Of a stretch of 64,000 bases of DNA, positions 19,966-29,571 are shown piece after piece (the first letter of the stretch is position 1; each line of letters begins with the position of its first letter). The translations under genes were made by a program, and so were the position numbers. The stretch lies in assembly GCA_029238935.1 (NCBI GenBank), contig JAQZBN010000017.1, positions 45,928-109,927 on the forward strand. Reading direction: 5' to 3'. The notes beneath the pieces are model-generated. The model was not told where the DNA came from, ran no database searches, and saw only the letters and a program-made list of their open reading frames with translations. The DNA comes from Herbinix sp. Lineage in GTDB: Bacteria > Bacillota > Clostridia > Lachnospirales > Lachnospiraceae.

Positions 19966-20466
19966 TCAAACACTCCTTATAGACTTATATTTGTCATAAA
20001 CCGATTGTAAAATACTCTCTGGTATAAACTGCGATATATCTCCGCCGTAACATGCAATTTCTCTTACTACACTAGAACTTACGTAGGAATATTCAACACT
20101 AGTTGTAAAAAAAACGGTATCCAGACTTGGACATAATTTATGGTTTGTCTGAGCAATCTGCAATTCATACTCAAAATCTGTAATAGCACGAAGTCCTCTC
20201 ACAATAATGGTGGCATTTTGCTTTTTTGCAAAGTCAACCAACAATCCGTCAAAGGATGCAATCTCTATATTATTCGTACCGGGTACATTCTTTGTAACTC
20301 GCTCAATTAATTCAACCCGCTCTTCTACCGTAAATAGCGGTTTTTTCGAACTATTCTTTAATACACCAATAATTAACTTGTCCACTAATTTGGATGCTCT
20401 GATAATAATATCTAAATGTCCAAGGGTAATTGGGTCAAAGCTGCCGGGATAAATACCTATTTTCAT
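19966..20466 (-). CDS. coaD: Pantetheine-phosphate adenylyltransferase
   Basis: This 166-residue enzyme transfers AMP from ATP to 4'-phosphopantetheine, the penultimate step of CoA synthesis. The N-terminus [20 protein letters not shown] carries the T/HxGH nucleotidyltransferase motif, and [18 protein letters not shown] and [16 protein letters not shown] complete the active site. It lies 46 bp after rsmD, the conserved rsmD-coaD pair, and immediately before a coiled-coil gene. Confidence 0.97.
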   Translation of the reverse strand: MKIGIYPGSFDPITLGHLDIIIRASKLVDKLIIGVLKNSSKKPLFTVEERVELIERVTKNVPGTNNIEIASFDGLLVDFAKKQNATIIVRGLRAITDFEYELQIAQTNHKLCPSLDTVFFTTSVEYSYVSSSVVREIACYGGDISQFIPESILQSVYDKYKSIRSV

Positions 20467-20512
20467 GTATGCCCTCCCCTTAGGTTATCCTTAAATTAAC
20501 CTATGTAACTTT

Positions 20513-21067
20513 TTATTTTATCTCTATAAATACATGTTGATTTGTTTTATATTCTTTCTTTCTGTAAATGCGAAATTTGGTATCCTCCAAATAATCAAAA
20601 TCGGTTGCAAGAGAAGCTTCTACGACAATAATCGTATCGCAATAGATAATATTAGAATTCTGTAAAGCGAGTAAGACTTCCTTCTCTAATAGCTTATTAT
20701 ATGGCGGATCCATAAAAACAACATCAAAAACCTTACCTTTGATCTCAAGGGCTCTGATACCCTCCAAAGCATTTAAGGATAAGATTTCTGCGTTTTCTGC
20801 TAATTTTGTGGTATTTAAATTTGATTTAATACATTCCCTTGCTTGCTTATTATCCTCAACAAATGCAGTATATTTTGCACCACGTGATAAAGCTTCTATT
20901 CCAATGGCTCCGCTTCCAGCAAATAAATCCAAAAAATCACAATCAGCCAAATACGGATTTAATATATTAAATAATGTTTCTTTTGTCTTATCCGTTGTAG
21001 GTCTGGTATCAAAACCTTCCGGTGCTTTCAGTTGTAATCTTCGTGCTTTACCAGCGATCACTCTCAT
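20513..21067 (-). CDS. rsmD: 16S rRNA (guanine966-N2)-methyltransferase RsmD
   Basis: The 184-residue methyltransferase starts MRVIAGKARRLQLKAPEG and has the SAM-binding segment FLDLFAGSGAIGIEALSRGA and the catalytic VVFMDPPYN motif. RsmD methylates G966 of 16S rRNA. It is followed by coaD, matching ylbH-coaD in Bacillus. Confidence 0.96.
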   Translation of the reverse strand: MRVIAGKARRLQLKAPEGFDTRPTTDKTKETLFNILNPYLADCDFLDLFAGSGAIGIEALSRGAKYTAFVEDNKQARECIKSNLNTTKLAENAEILSLNALEGIRALEIKGKVFDVVFMDPPYNKLLEKEVLLALQNSNIIYCDTIIVVEASLATDFDYLEDTKFRIYRKKEYKTNQHVFIEIK

Positions 21068-21182
21068 ATTCCATCTCCGTCTTAGTCTCGGTTATGGTTA
21101 TAATTCATATTGTATAGAATTATAAGCATTTGTCAACTGTTATAGTTAGTTTATCCTATCCTGTAATAGATTTCAAGGATTT

Positions 21183-21214
21183 TTTGAAAAAACGGTTGCT
21201 TTATCAGCAACCGT
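21183..21214 (-). terminator. Rho-independent terminator of the SASP gene
   Basis: On the minus strand ACGGTTGCT (21214-21206) pairs perfectly with AGCAACCGT (21200-21192) and is followed by a run of T residues. It lies 37 bp past the SASP stop codon. Confidence 0.88.
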
Positions 21215-21250
21215 CTCTGTAAGTTTTATTCGATTAATTTTTAGTTATTG

Positions 21251-21451
21251 CTATTTGCCTGCCATTCTTTTTTCTTGTTCTTGGATCATTTTCTTTACCA
21301 TGTAACCACCAACAGAACCATTCTGATAGGAAGTTAAGTCACCATTATAACCTTGTTTTAAAGGAACACCTAATTCATTGGCAACTTCAAACTTAAAACG
21401 ATTTAATGCTTCTTTTGCTTCAGGTACTTCTACTCTGTTTCTACTTGGCAT
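21251..21451 (-). CDS. Alpha/beta-type small acid-soluble spore protein
   Basis: This 66-residue protein matches alpha/beta SASPs: the germination protease (GPR) cleavage region FKFEVANELGVPLKQGYNGD and the C-terminal SYQNGSVGGYMVKKMI DNA-binding helix are both visible. Such proteins coat and protect spore DNA and are degraded on germination. GGAGG precedes the ATG and a strong terminator follows, so it is monocistronic. It shows the organism is a spore former. Confidence 0.97.
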   Translation of the reverse strand: MPSRNRVEVPEAKEALNRFKFEVANELGVPLKQGYNGDLTSYQNGSVGGYMVKKMIQEQEKRMAGK

Positions 21452-21530
21452 ATAAACTCCTCCATTTCATACTTTGAACTTTAACATTTGGTTCAAAATA
21501 ATTTTTGTTGTTGTTTAAGATGTTACGAGA

Positions 21531-21560
21531 ATAGTATATGCATTTGAATCATGAATACAC
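21531..21560 (-). promoter_or_regulatory. Possible forespore sigma-G/F promoter of the SASP gene
   Basis: About 80-110 bp before the SASP start, the minus strand reads TGTATTC, about 15 bp, then TATACTA. The -10-like element matches the sigma-G consensus CATACTA at six of seven positions, but the spacer is short. SASP genes are normally sigma-G dependent, so this is a plausible but weak match. Confidence 0.35.
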
Positions 21561-21691
21561 AAGAAGTTTTTTCTAATTAATTTGTTAAATATAGTTATCA
21601 GATGTTTATGCTCACCATCATGATAAAGATAGTATTATGAAATTTTCAAAGTATTATAAGTAACACGGTTATGATAAAAAAGGCAGTTTTA

Positions 21692-23056
21692 TTAATTTTC
21701 TCTATCTGTTAATTTCGTATATGCTTTGTGTTTTGCTACACTCTTATAAGCAGGACGAATAATCTTACCTGCATTATTTAACTCTTCTAATCGATGTGCA
21801 CTCCAACCTGCAATTCTAGCGATTGCAAAGATCGGTGTATACAATTCCATAGGAAGATCTAGCATGTGGTATACAAATCCACTGTAAAAATCAACGTTAG
21901 CGCTAACACCTTTATAAATTTTACGTTCTTGTGCAATTACTTCCGGTGCCAAGCGTTCTACTTTTTCATATAGGGCAAATTCTTTATGAAGTCCCTTTTC
22001 ATCCGATAAGCTCTTTACATACTCTTTAAAAACAGTTGCTCTTGGATCCGATATAGAATATACTGCATGTCCCATTCCATAGATCAATCCGGCACGATCA
22101 AATGCCTTTTTATTTAGAAGATCCATTAAATACTGGCGGACTTCATCTTCATTCTCTTGATCGTGCAAGTTCTTTTTCATATCTTCAAACATTTGTATTA
22201 CTTTTATGTTAGCGCCACCATGTTTCGGACCTTTAAGGGATCCTAGTGAAGCTGCAACAGAAGAATACGTATCTGTTCCTGAGGATGTAACTACATGGGT
22301 TGTGAACGTGGAATTATTACCACCACCGTGTTCTGCGTGTAATACCAAAGCAATATCTAAGATTCGTGCTTCTAATTCCGTAAACTTCATGTCCGGCCGA
22401 AGCATATATAAAATATTCTCCGCTGTTGATAAACCTGCTTTGGGAGGATGTATAACCAAACTATTTCCGTCATAGTAATGACTGTAAGCTTGGTATCCAT
22501 ATACAGACAAGAGTGGAAATACTGCAATTAATTGAATACTCTGACGAAGTACATTCTCTATGGAGATGTCTTCTGCTTTTTCATCATAGGAATATAAAGT
22601 TAAAACACTACGGGCCAAGGTATTCATCATATCTTTGCTGGGTGCCTTCATAATAATATCTCTTACAAAGCTGGGAGGCAGTTCTCGATAACTTTCCAGT
22701 AACTTGGTAAATTCCTGTAGTTTTTGTTCTGTAGGAAGTTCACCAAATAGTAGTAGATAAGTTGCTTCTTCAAATCCAAAACGTTTTTCCTTAATAAATC
22801 CATGAATAAAATCTTCGACGTTTACGCCCCTATAAAACAACTTACCTTCGCAAGGGACATAATCATTATCAACTATGGTATAGGAAAGTATCTCACATAT
22901 TTCGGTAAGACCGGTCAACACACCTTTTCCGCTGACATCTCTTAATCCTCTTTTGACCTCATACTTATCATAAAGATCATGGTCAATGACGTTGTTTTTT
23001 TTACATAACTCAGCTAGTTTCATAAGTTCCGGTGTAATTTCAGAGTATTTGTTCAT
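21692..23056 (-). CDS. gltA: Citrate synthase
   Basis: The 454-residue protein, started at MNKYSEITPELMK after AAAGGAGC, condenses acetyl-CoA and oxaloacetate. Active-site features include LHAEHGGGNNSTFTTHVVTS, SLGSLKGPKHGGANIKV and YGMGHAVYSISDPRA, with the expected histidines. It has an N-terminal extension of about 50 residues and a KRGLRDVSGKGVLTGLTEI segment typical of the citrate/methylcitrate synthase branch in clostridia. No aconitase or isocitrate dehydrogenase is adjacent. A partial TCA route to glutamate is the usual role in fermenters. Confidence 0.93.
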   Translation of the reverse strand: MNKYSEITPELMKLAELCKKNNVIDHDLYDKYEVKRGLRDVSGKGVLTGLTEICEILSYTIVDNDYVPCEGKLFYRGVNVEDFIHGFIKEKRFGFEEATYLLLFGELPTEQKLQEFTKLLESYRELPPSFVRDIIMKAPSKDMMNTLARSVLTLYSYDEKAEDISIENVLRQSIQLIAVFPLLSVYGYQAYSHYYDGNSLVIHPPKAGLSTAENILYMLRPDMKFTELEARILDIALVLHAEHGGGNNSTFTTHVVTSSGTDTYSSVAASLGSLKGPKHGGANIKVIQMFEDMKKNLHDQENEDEVRQYLMDLLNKKAFDRAGLIYGMGHAVYSISDPRATVFKEYVKSLSDEKGLHKEFALYEKVERLAPEVIAQERKIYKGVSANVDFYSGFVYHMLDLPMELYTPIFAIARIAGWSAHRLEELNNAGKIIRPAYKSVAKHKAYTKLTDREN

Positions 23057-23087
23057 AATGGAATGCTCCTTTCTTATACGTAATTTG

Positions 23088-23116
23088 ATTATATCATAGT
23101 TATTGTTATCTGAAAA
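23088..23116 (-). promoter_or_regulatory. Candidate promoter of the citrate synthase gene
   Basis: On the minus strand TTTTCA (23116-23111), 17 bp, then TATAAT (23093-23088), about 30 bp before the ATG. The -10 is consensus and the -35 weak. Confidence 0.45.
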
Positions 23117-23186
23117 TAAAAATGGATAACAATTTATATATATGTAAAAATATACAAAATCGATAAGGTACTTCATTCCTAATCTA

Positions 23187-23717
23187 TCATATGGACATTT
23201 TAAATGAAATATAAATGTCAAAAACGAATAAAAATGTAATTACTTTTAAAATTAATTTAAATTGACGATCGGATATGTTCTGCATCGCAAACCTTACAAT
23301 GGCAGGATGAATATATCGTGTTATTAAGACTCCGCAAATGCCAAAGAGTATTGAGGCAAAGATACATACACGGCCGTTAATATTTAAAAACATGTCCGAG
23401 TAATTCCACCATCTTCTATGAAAAATAAGTTCCATACTGTAAGAGACAAAATACTCTATCATAGTTGCGATGAGTGCGCAGTATAAAAATACATAATACT
23501 TTTTTCTTATTTTATCCGTAAGTAATATCATTGCGACAATGGTACAGCCATAGATAGGGCATAATGGTCCATAGAGAAAACCTCTACTAGCAAATTTTAA
23601 AGTAGTAACCGAGCAATAAGTTGTCTCATATACCCAACCAATAAAACTATAAATAATAAACCATGCGAACAGCTTCTGTAGGTCAATCACTTTCTGCTGC
23701 TCTCTTGCAGCGATCAT
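23187..23717 (-). CDS. Stand-alone CmpB-type membrane protein (PF06541 family)
   Basis: This 176-residue polytopic protein has the motifs also seen at the N-terminus of the 7299-9767 fusion: FIGWVYETTYCS, RGFLYGPLCPIYGCTIV, EYFVSYSMELIFHRRWWNYSD and NINGRVCIFASILFGICG. Databases call it a putative ABC transporter permease, but no ATPase is nearby and transport is unproven. Two in-frame ATGs exist; the one at 23717 has a GTGGGG site at suitable spacing, the other is 15 bp upstream. It sits between an L,D-transpeptidase and citrate synthase, all on the minus strand. Confidence 0.8.
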   Translation of the reverse strand: MIAAREQQKVIDLQKLFAWFIIYSFIGWVYETTYCSVTTLKFASRGFLYGPLCPIYGCTIVAMILLTDKIRKKYYVFLYCALIATMIEYFVSYSMELIFHRRWWNYSDMFLNINGRVCIFASILFGICGVLITRYIHPAIVRFAMQNISDRQFKLILKVITFLFVFDIYISFKMSI

Positions 23718-23801
23718 AAGTATCCCCACCATTTCCCATTATTTTCATTCCTATCAGATTGTAATTATTGCAAATACAACGTATCGCATCTTTTACATAT
23801 G

Positions 23802-25118
23802 CTAATAACTAAAATGTACTTGTTGCTTTACTTTATTTCCCACATCGTCGACAACTTCATAGGTAACTAAATAGTTATGATTCGTATCTTCCTCAATGAT
23901 TACCGTAATGTCATCAGCAGTAAGTTTTGTAAAATTATCAGTAACGGCAACTCCAGATAATGCCAATTCTTTATCAACAACTTGGTTGATTGTCAGTATT
24001 TTGTCCTCTATCCCAGATAAAACCGGAGCTTCATTGTCTACATAGAACGTTGCCTGTGCAGTTACCGGTTCTCCTTTTTTGGAGTATGCGGTGTATGTAA
24101 TCTCATATTCAACAGCACTGACTTCTTTTATATCAACGTCAATTTCTGTTTTATTTATTTTCTTTCCATTATTATATGCAACAACCCCATCCAGTGCATA
24201 AGCTCTTGTAATTTTTCTTCCTTCGAAGATGGTTCGGTCGCTTATTCCGGTAAATTCCGGAAGACCTGCATATTCTTCCACTGTTACAGTGATTTGCTTT
24301 GTTGTGGTTCTACCCAACAAATCCGTAACGGTATATTCAATTGGGTAGGTTCCTGCTACTTCGGTATTTACTCTACCATTCATCGTAAGGTTTTTTGTGA
24401 TATTTTCACCAGTGGATGATTTGGCAGTAATACCTTTTAACAAATTAACCTCTTCGCCCCATTCCACCGTAATATTTTTGGCACCAGAAATTACAGGCAT
24501 TTTATTTTTATAAGGATTATTTTCGTCGGGATCTGTTGGATCCCATCGAGGGGTGGAAGGAATTTTCATTGCTTTTGGTTTTCCTAAGGGACCGGGTGAG
24601 GTTTTATCATCGTAGATTTCCACGGTTGTGCCTAATGGACAATTATCATAAATCCATTTTGCATCCGCTACCGTTAACCTAACACATCCATGAGAGGCTG
24701 CGCTGCCAAGCTTGTTATACTCTCTCGTTGATAGAGATGCAGGATTTGCTTCATCATAATAATACACTGAGTGGAATAATATACCTCCAAAAATTCTGGT
24801 AGAATACTGTCCCCACACATCACCCATTAATAATTTCCAACGGTATTTAGCCGAAGTTTTATAAGTTCCTAGTATCGTTTCATTTGCATTTGTTCCTACA
24901 GAGCATACCATTGCTTTGTAGGGAATTGTATATTTCCCGTTTTCATCTTTGGAATAAACTGTAATCGTATTCATGACTCGATTAATCTTTATCAGATAAG
25001 GAATGTCTGTAGTTTTTGCAGAGGCTCTCTGTGCAAATCCTCCTGCTGTCATCATAATCATAAGTAACGCACAAATAACCAACGCTTTTTTCTTGTGTAA
25101 CCTCTGTAACAGTTGCAT
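23802..25118 (-). CDS. Secreted L,D-transpeptidase (YkuD) with Ig-like/DUF5011 repeats
   Basis: The 438-residue protein starts with a Lys-rich N-terminus and a hydrophobic signal segment ending near ASA (about residues 10-34). The YkuD catalytic domain (about 39-170) has ILFHSVYY (His116) and the ASHGCVRLT signature with catalytic Cys145. The C-terminal part (about 205-438) consists of two or three beta-sandwich repeats ending in DNEAPVLSGIEDKIL and VTYEVVDDVGNK, typical of DUF5011-like cell-surface repeats. It should form 3-3 peptidoglycan cross-links outside the membrane. The repeats may bind the wall. It follows the glycan-locus genes on the same strand. Confidence 0.92.
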   Translation of the reverse strand: MQLLQRLHKKKALVICALLMIMMTAGGFAQRASAKTTDIPYLIKINRVMNTITVYSKDENGKYTIPYKAMVCSVGTNANETILGTYKTSAKYRWKLLMGDVWGQYSTRIFGGILFHSVYYYDEANPASLSTREYNKLGSAASHGCVRLTVADAKWIYDNCPLGTTVEIYDDKTSPGPLGKPKAMKIPSTPRWDPTDPDENNPYKNKMPVISGAKNITVEWGEEVNLLKGITAKSSTGENITKNLTMNGRVNTEVAGTYPIEYTVTDLLGRTTTKQITVTVEEYAGLPEFTGISDRTIFEGRKITRAYALDGVVAYNNGKKINKTEIDVDIKEVSAVEYEITYTAYSKKGEPVTAQATFYVDNEAPVLSGIEDKILTINQVVDKELALSGVAVTDNFTKLTADDITVIIEEDTNHNYLVTYEVVDDVGNKVKQQVHFSY

Positions 25119-25158
25119 TTTCTTTCACTCCCTAATTAAATTCTTACCCAAAGATGTC

Positions 25159-27486
25159 TTATTCACCTATTTTAACGATATAGGTTTCATATGTCTTCTC
25201 GTCTGTCGCTGGGCTGTCAAAAACGATTTCACCTAAACTCTTTAGTAATTCATGATTCACTGTACTGTATTTTTCCTGCTCCAATTTACCTACATAGAGA
25301 TAGGAGACCTTGTACTCAGCGATAAGCTGTTTTACTTCTTGTTCATTCTGTGAAGTATAGATAAGCTCAATATCCGCTGCTCTTTCATCTAAGATTGCCG
25401 TATCCGATCTCCACAACCATTCATGGGTTCTCCATCCAAGAAGAGTCGGAAGTCCGGTAATAACAGAAACTCTCTGATAGTCAGTGTAACTGTCGCCATT
25501 TGCCTCTAAAACAACTGGCATTCCAGTAACATGCTCATTCAACCAATTGGTCGCTAAATAATCATCCGGCATCTGTGTTTCCATAAAAGCAGCTGCATTA
25601 ATTCCTTTGTTACCTTCTTGATGAAATATATTACCGAACCAAGCATTTACTGCATTTACTGAGTAAAACAAGGTAAATACGAAGAACAGTAATCCTGCTG
25701 CTGCATATTTTTTCTGACGTATGGTATCTCCAAACCTAAGTAATCGAAAGAAAAGATATCCCATGGAGATCCCAAACATAATATAAGCTTGATAAGTCAG
25801 CTTAAACATTGTGTTGGCTCTCTTATAATCCCCGGAGTAGATATCTTCCACATAGATAATCTCAGGCATGATGATCAAACCAATGGCACATAGGCCAATC
25901 AAAAGAATAAATAAATCAGAGGAAGACAAGCTTCCAATAAAGCGAAATACTGCAATATTTCCTATGCTGCCTTTCACTTTTTTATCTTTTGCTTTGTCTT
26001 TGTTATCTCCTTTTACCTTTGTTAATTCTACATTTTTCATAAATGCAGCTATTCGAAACACAACAAAGGAGATTACCATAAAGATCGGAAGTCCCCATAA
26101 AACGATTAGTTGGTATAAAGGAGTACGTGCTACCGTCAAATTAATATCAGATGATATTTTATCAAAGGTAAGCGTAAACGGAAGACAAATAAGTTCCGAT
26201 ACTGCAAACACAAAACATCCTTGAATTGCAGTAAGCCAAAGAGCTTTACTTTTAAAATTATATACAATCCCATTCGAAAATAGAATAACAGCACCGGAAA
26301 CAACATAGTAGATCGGGAAATCCCAAAAATTCGTTGTATGGAATAATCCTATAAAAAATGATATCAAAAGGATAGCAGGATGAAAGATCTCATGCAATAG
26401 TGCAGGCTTTTGATCTTTTTTTGTCTCTCTGGAAAGCAGCCAGGCAAATAAAATACCTAAAACAGTAAGAACAAACAGTATATTAATAACATGAGCATGA
26501 AGATCCCCCAGGACAAACGAATAGGATGGAAATTCATGAATCGTCTTATCGGTTGTATCTGGTTGGTATCCAATGTATCTTGTGGAATCAGGAAACCAAT
26601 AAGCTTTGGTTGCTGCTTCTATTCCGAAAAAATATCGTACCGCAGGCTCAACAAAACGAAAAATTGGATAATGCATATTACCGGCAAAGGTAACCGCAGC
26701 TCCGGAAGTAATACCGGAAATTGTAGCAAACAAAGAACGTTTTTTACCCTTAAATGCCGATAAGGAGAGTGCAATCTGATAACCCAGAGAAAACGTAAGT
26801 GCAAAGCAAAATGCTCCAGTCATCATCAACATTAAATTATAAGCATGGGTTACCTTAACAAAAGATAACTTAGCTAGGAAACATGCCATATACTGTCCTA
26901 CATAATAATAATTGATCGTATTCCCGGAAAACCAAAGATCCTCAGAAGGCATGTAATCACTACGCATCATACTGGTCATAAAGCCGTAATCCATGAACTT
27001 TTCCGTACCATAGGCTTCCGGCTTAAACCCTCTGATATAAGTAAATAAAAGAAAAAGGCCAAAAAATATTAATTCTCTTGTAAAGAATTTCTCTAATGCA
27101 CCATCTTTCGTGATGGCATACATAAGACTTCTCCTACCACAATTCTTTTCTCCATAATATCTTTGAATTAGCAATACTATGATATTGATGAGAACCCCAA
27201 GAAAAGCTGATATGATACAGGAGGTTGAGTTAAATTTTAGTATATGTAGCGATGATAACAACCACATAAAATACCCTGTTACAGCAAGACCAATCGTTTT
27301 TGAAAATAAATAGCCACGATCATCAAATGTATGAAATATGGTATTGGTTAACGGCATAAATACGATGCCTAGACAAAATATTGTGATCCACCATTGCAGG
27401 AAGGGTATATAATCTGCTTTTAATAAGGTTTTACCCATTACTGCCAAAATGATAGCGATCACTGGCAGTAAAATTTTTTTTATCAT
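25159..27486 (-). CDS. DUF2298 (YYY) polytopic membrane protein, GT-C-like
   Basis: The protein has 775 residues from the ATG at 27484-27486, which follows GGGGGAA; the longer frame begins inside the leader. It has about 14 membrane spans. The segment FKPEAYGTEKFMDYGFMTSM then PSEDLWFSGNTINYYYVGQY (about residues 155-199) is characteristic of the chlor_Arch_YYY/DUF2298 family, thought to be GT-C-type glycosyltransferases using polyprenyl-linked sugars. It is last in the run of glycan genes (two GT2 enzymes, glf and another polytopic protein). The catalytic role and sugar are unknown. Confidence 0.82.
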   Translation of the reverse strand: MIKKILLPVIAIILAVMGKTLLKADYIPFLQWWITIFCLGIVFMPLTNTIFHTFDDRGYLFSKTIGLAVTGYFMWLLSSLHILKFNSTSCIISAFLGVLINIIVLLIQRYYGEKNCGRRSLMYAITKDGALEKFFTRELIFFGLFLLFTYIRGFKPEAYGTEKFMDYGFMTSMMRSDYMPSEDLWFSGNTINYYYVGQYMACFLAKLSFVKVTHAYNLMLMMTGAFCFALTFSLGYQIALSLSAFKGKKRSLFATISGITSGAAVTFAGNMHYPIFRFVEPAVRYFFGIEAATKAYWFPDSTRYIGYQPDTTDKTIHEFPSYSFVLGDLHAHVINILFVLTVLGILFAWLLSRETKKDQKPALLHEIFHPAILLISFFIGLFHTTNFWDFPIYYVVSGAVILFSNGIVYNFKSKALWLTAIQGCFVFAVSELICLPFTLTFDKISSDINLTVARTPLYQLIVLWGLPIFMVISFVVFRIAAFMKNVELTKVKGDNKDKAKDKKVKGSIGNIAVFRFIGSLSSSDLFILLIGLCAIGLIIMPEIIYVEDIYSGDYKRANTMFKLTYQAYIMFGISMGYLFFRLLRFGDTIRQKKYAAAGLLFFVFTLFYSVNAVNAWFGNIFHQEGNKGINAAAFMETQMPDDYLATNWLNEHVTGMPVVLEANGDSYTDYQRVSVITGLPTLLGWRTHEWLWRSDTAILDERAADIELIYTSQNEQEVKQLIAEYKVSYLYVGKLEQEKYSTVNHELLKSLGEIVFDSPATDEKTYETYIVKIGE

Positions 27487-27561
27487 AAAATTTCCCCCAT
27501 ATAATAGAAACGCTTTCAATCATAATTTTGTTTCAACTTTTTTACATTTTTTCAAATTTTT

Positions 27562-28269
27562 TTAATTTATATAATGATTTATCTTTTTAAAGTCCTTCCA
27601 AGCTTGCTTACCGATCTTGATGATCTTTTTCATATTAATCGAATTAACACCACCCTGTCTTGGACGGAACGTTACCGGCAGATATTTCACTGCTCGTTTT
27701 TTCTTTGCATATATTACGGAGATGAGTACGTTGGATAAATTATAATTTTCCGGAATGAGTTTAATATGCTCCTTTAAGGTATTCGCTTTCATTAATCGAA
27801 ATGGAGTATTCGCATCTTTGATATTGACGTGAAAACATATCCAAAGTACAAACTTTAACGTTTTTGTAACAAAAACTCTCGATAAACCATCCTGTCGTCC
27901 TCTACGATGACCAATGATCATATCGTATGCTTTTCTTTGTTCCCAAAAAGGCCAAAATTCCTTTGGCAGGGTTTGTCCATCAGAATCCGTCTGAAATACA
28001 TAGTCTGCACCAGCATTAATTGCATAGTGATACCCATAAAGTAACGTTGCCCCATGTCCCCCATTGGGCTTCGTGATTGGCTCAAAAGCTTCCTTTGTTT
28101 CTGCATACTTCTTCATAATATGATAAGTGGAATCCTTACTACCATCATCAATGATTACTAATTTACTTCCATTACCGATTTTCTCAACTATCGGATACCA
28201 GTCCTTAATCACATTTTCGATATTAGCCTCTTCATTATATGCCGGAATAACAATATATAACTTATCCAT
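27562..28269 (-). CDS. GT2 family glycosyltransferase (dolichyl-phosphate mannose synthase-like)
   Basis: The 235-residue protein has the GT-A fold signatures KLYIVIPAYNEEANIENVI, LVIIDDGSKDST and the DxD region FQTDSDGQTLP. There is no membrane tail, so it is a soluble enzyme resembling DPM1 that should transfer a sugar from a nucleotide donor to a lipid phosphate. The start MDKLYIV follows GGAGGAG. It lies between glf and the DUF2298 protein, suggesting it supplies that protein's lipid-linked donor. Confidence 0.88.
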   Translation of the reverse strand: MDKLYIVIPAYNEEANIENVIKDWYPIVEKIGNGSKLVIIDDGSKDSTYHIMKKYAETKEAFEPITKPNGGHGATLLYGYHYAINAGADYVFQTDSDGQTLPKEFWPFWEQRKAYDMIIGHRRGRQDGLSRVFVTKTLKFVLWICFHVNIKDANTPFRLMKANTLKEHIKLIPENYNLSNVLISVIYAKKKRAVKYLPVTFRPRQGGVNSINMKKIIKIGKQAWKDFKKINHYIN

Positions 28270-28334
28270 CTTCTCCTCCAATACATTCCTATTCACTTTA
28301 TCTAATGTGTAATATTACTTATTAGTCCTATCAC

Positions 28335-29435
28335 TTATTTTAAACCAGCAACGATATCACTGAATGTATCCAATGCTCGTCTTACCACCGCATCCATATT
28401 ATAATATCGGTATTCAGCCAGACGTCCAAGAAAGATTACTTTATTTTCTCTCTTCATCTCTTCTTCATAGTGTTCAAACTGTTCCTTACATTCCTTTGTA
28501 GGGAATGGATAATATGGTTCTCCTTCATCGCAGGGGAATTCCTTGCAAATCGTTGTCTTCTTATTTTCCTGCCAGGTTAATTTCTTAAATTCAGTAATTC
28601 TGGTATAATCATAATCATTTGGATAATTCACTACCGGAGCTTCCTGATAATCCTCTTTATCAAAGGTTTCAAATGCAAAGTTAATACTACGATAGGACAG
28701 TTTTCCATGCTTATGATGATAGAATTCATCTGTTTGCCCGGTATAAATTAGTTTATCATAGGTAAGGTCATTCATAACTTCTTTATAGTCGGTATTTAAT
28801 AAAATCTTTATATTCTTGTTCGCTACCATCTTCTCACACATCTTAGTATAGCCATGGGTCGGCATTCCTTGATATTTATCACTAAAGTATCTGGTATCAC
28901 GATTAAGTCGTATCGGTATTCGTGATATTACAGATGTATCAAGATCCGCAGGATCAATTCCCCATTGTTTCTTTGTATAAGACTCAAAGATTTTTTCATA
29001 GATGTCTTGACCAACCTTACTTAATGCAACATCCTTACTGGTCTTAATCTCACTAATTTCAACCGATTGATGCCTTAAAAATTCATCTACTCTGGAACAG
29101 TCTAAATTAAGATTATATAATTTATTGATGGTTTCAACTGTAATAGGCATAGGTACCAGATTCCCGTCCACATAGGTTAATACTCTATGCCAGAAGTCAT
29201 TCCACTTGGTAAATTTACTTAAGTATTGATAAACTCCCCTATCATTCGTATGGAAAATATGAGGTCCGTAGTTATGAATTAAAATTCCATCCTCATTATA
29301 GGAATCATAAATATTACCGCCGATGTGATTTCTCTTTTCTATCACCAATACCTTTTCGTTTAATTCTGTTGCAATTCGTTCCGCCATGGTGAGTCCGGCT
29401 AGTCCGGCACCAACTACTACATACTTAAAATTCAT
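28335..29435 (-). CDS. glf: UDP-galactopyranose mutase
   Basis: This 366-residue flavoenzyme interconverts UDP-galactopyranose and UDP-galactofuranose. The N-terminal FAD-binding motif VVVGAGLAGLTMAERIA is followed by EKRNHIGGNIYDSY, YGPHIFHTNDR and later YTGQTDEFYHHKHG and FLGRLAEYRYYNMD, all typical of bacterial Glf. Its presence implies that this cell makes a surface glycan containing galactofuranose. The start at 29435 (MNFKYVV) follows AGGAG; the longer frame has no matching RBS. Confidence 0.95.
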   Translation of the reverse strand: MNFKYVVVGAGLAGLTMAERIATELNEKVLVIEKRNHIGGNIYDSYNEDGILIHNYGPHIFHTNDRGVYQYLSKFTKWNDFWHRVLTYVDGNLVPMPITVETINKLYNLNLDCSRVDEFLRHQSVEISEIKTSKDVALSKVGQDIYEKIFESYTKKQWGIDPADLDTSVISRIPIRLNRDTRYFSDKYQGMPTHGYTKMCEKMVANKNIKILLNTDYKEVMNDLTYDKLIYTGQTDEFYHHKHGKLSYRSINFAFETFDKEDYQEAPVVNYPNDYDYTRITEFKKLTWQENKKTTICKEFPCDEGEPYYPFPTKECKEQFEHYEEEMKRENKVIFLGRLAEYRYYNMDAVVRRALDTFSDIVAGLK

Positions 29436-29571
29436 AACATTCTCCTTTTTATCTTTCAGGTTTATACTATCTTTTTTCGTGTTAACTTTTACTATTACTA
29501 CCATTCGCTCATAGTTTGTACCAAATGGTAGTAAATTATATATTTTATTTCTATTAAACTTAAATCAATAT

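Noticed and set aside
27505..27519. A cre-like (CcpA) site, TGAAAGCGTTTCTA, upstream of the DUF2298 gene
   Set aside because: It differs from the cre consensus at two positions near the end and there is no clear promoter around it, so it is not listed as a regulatory site.
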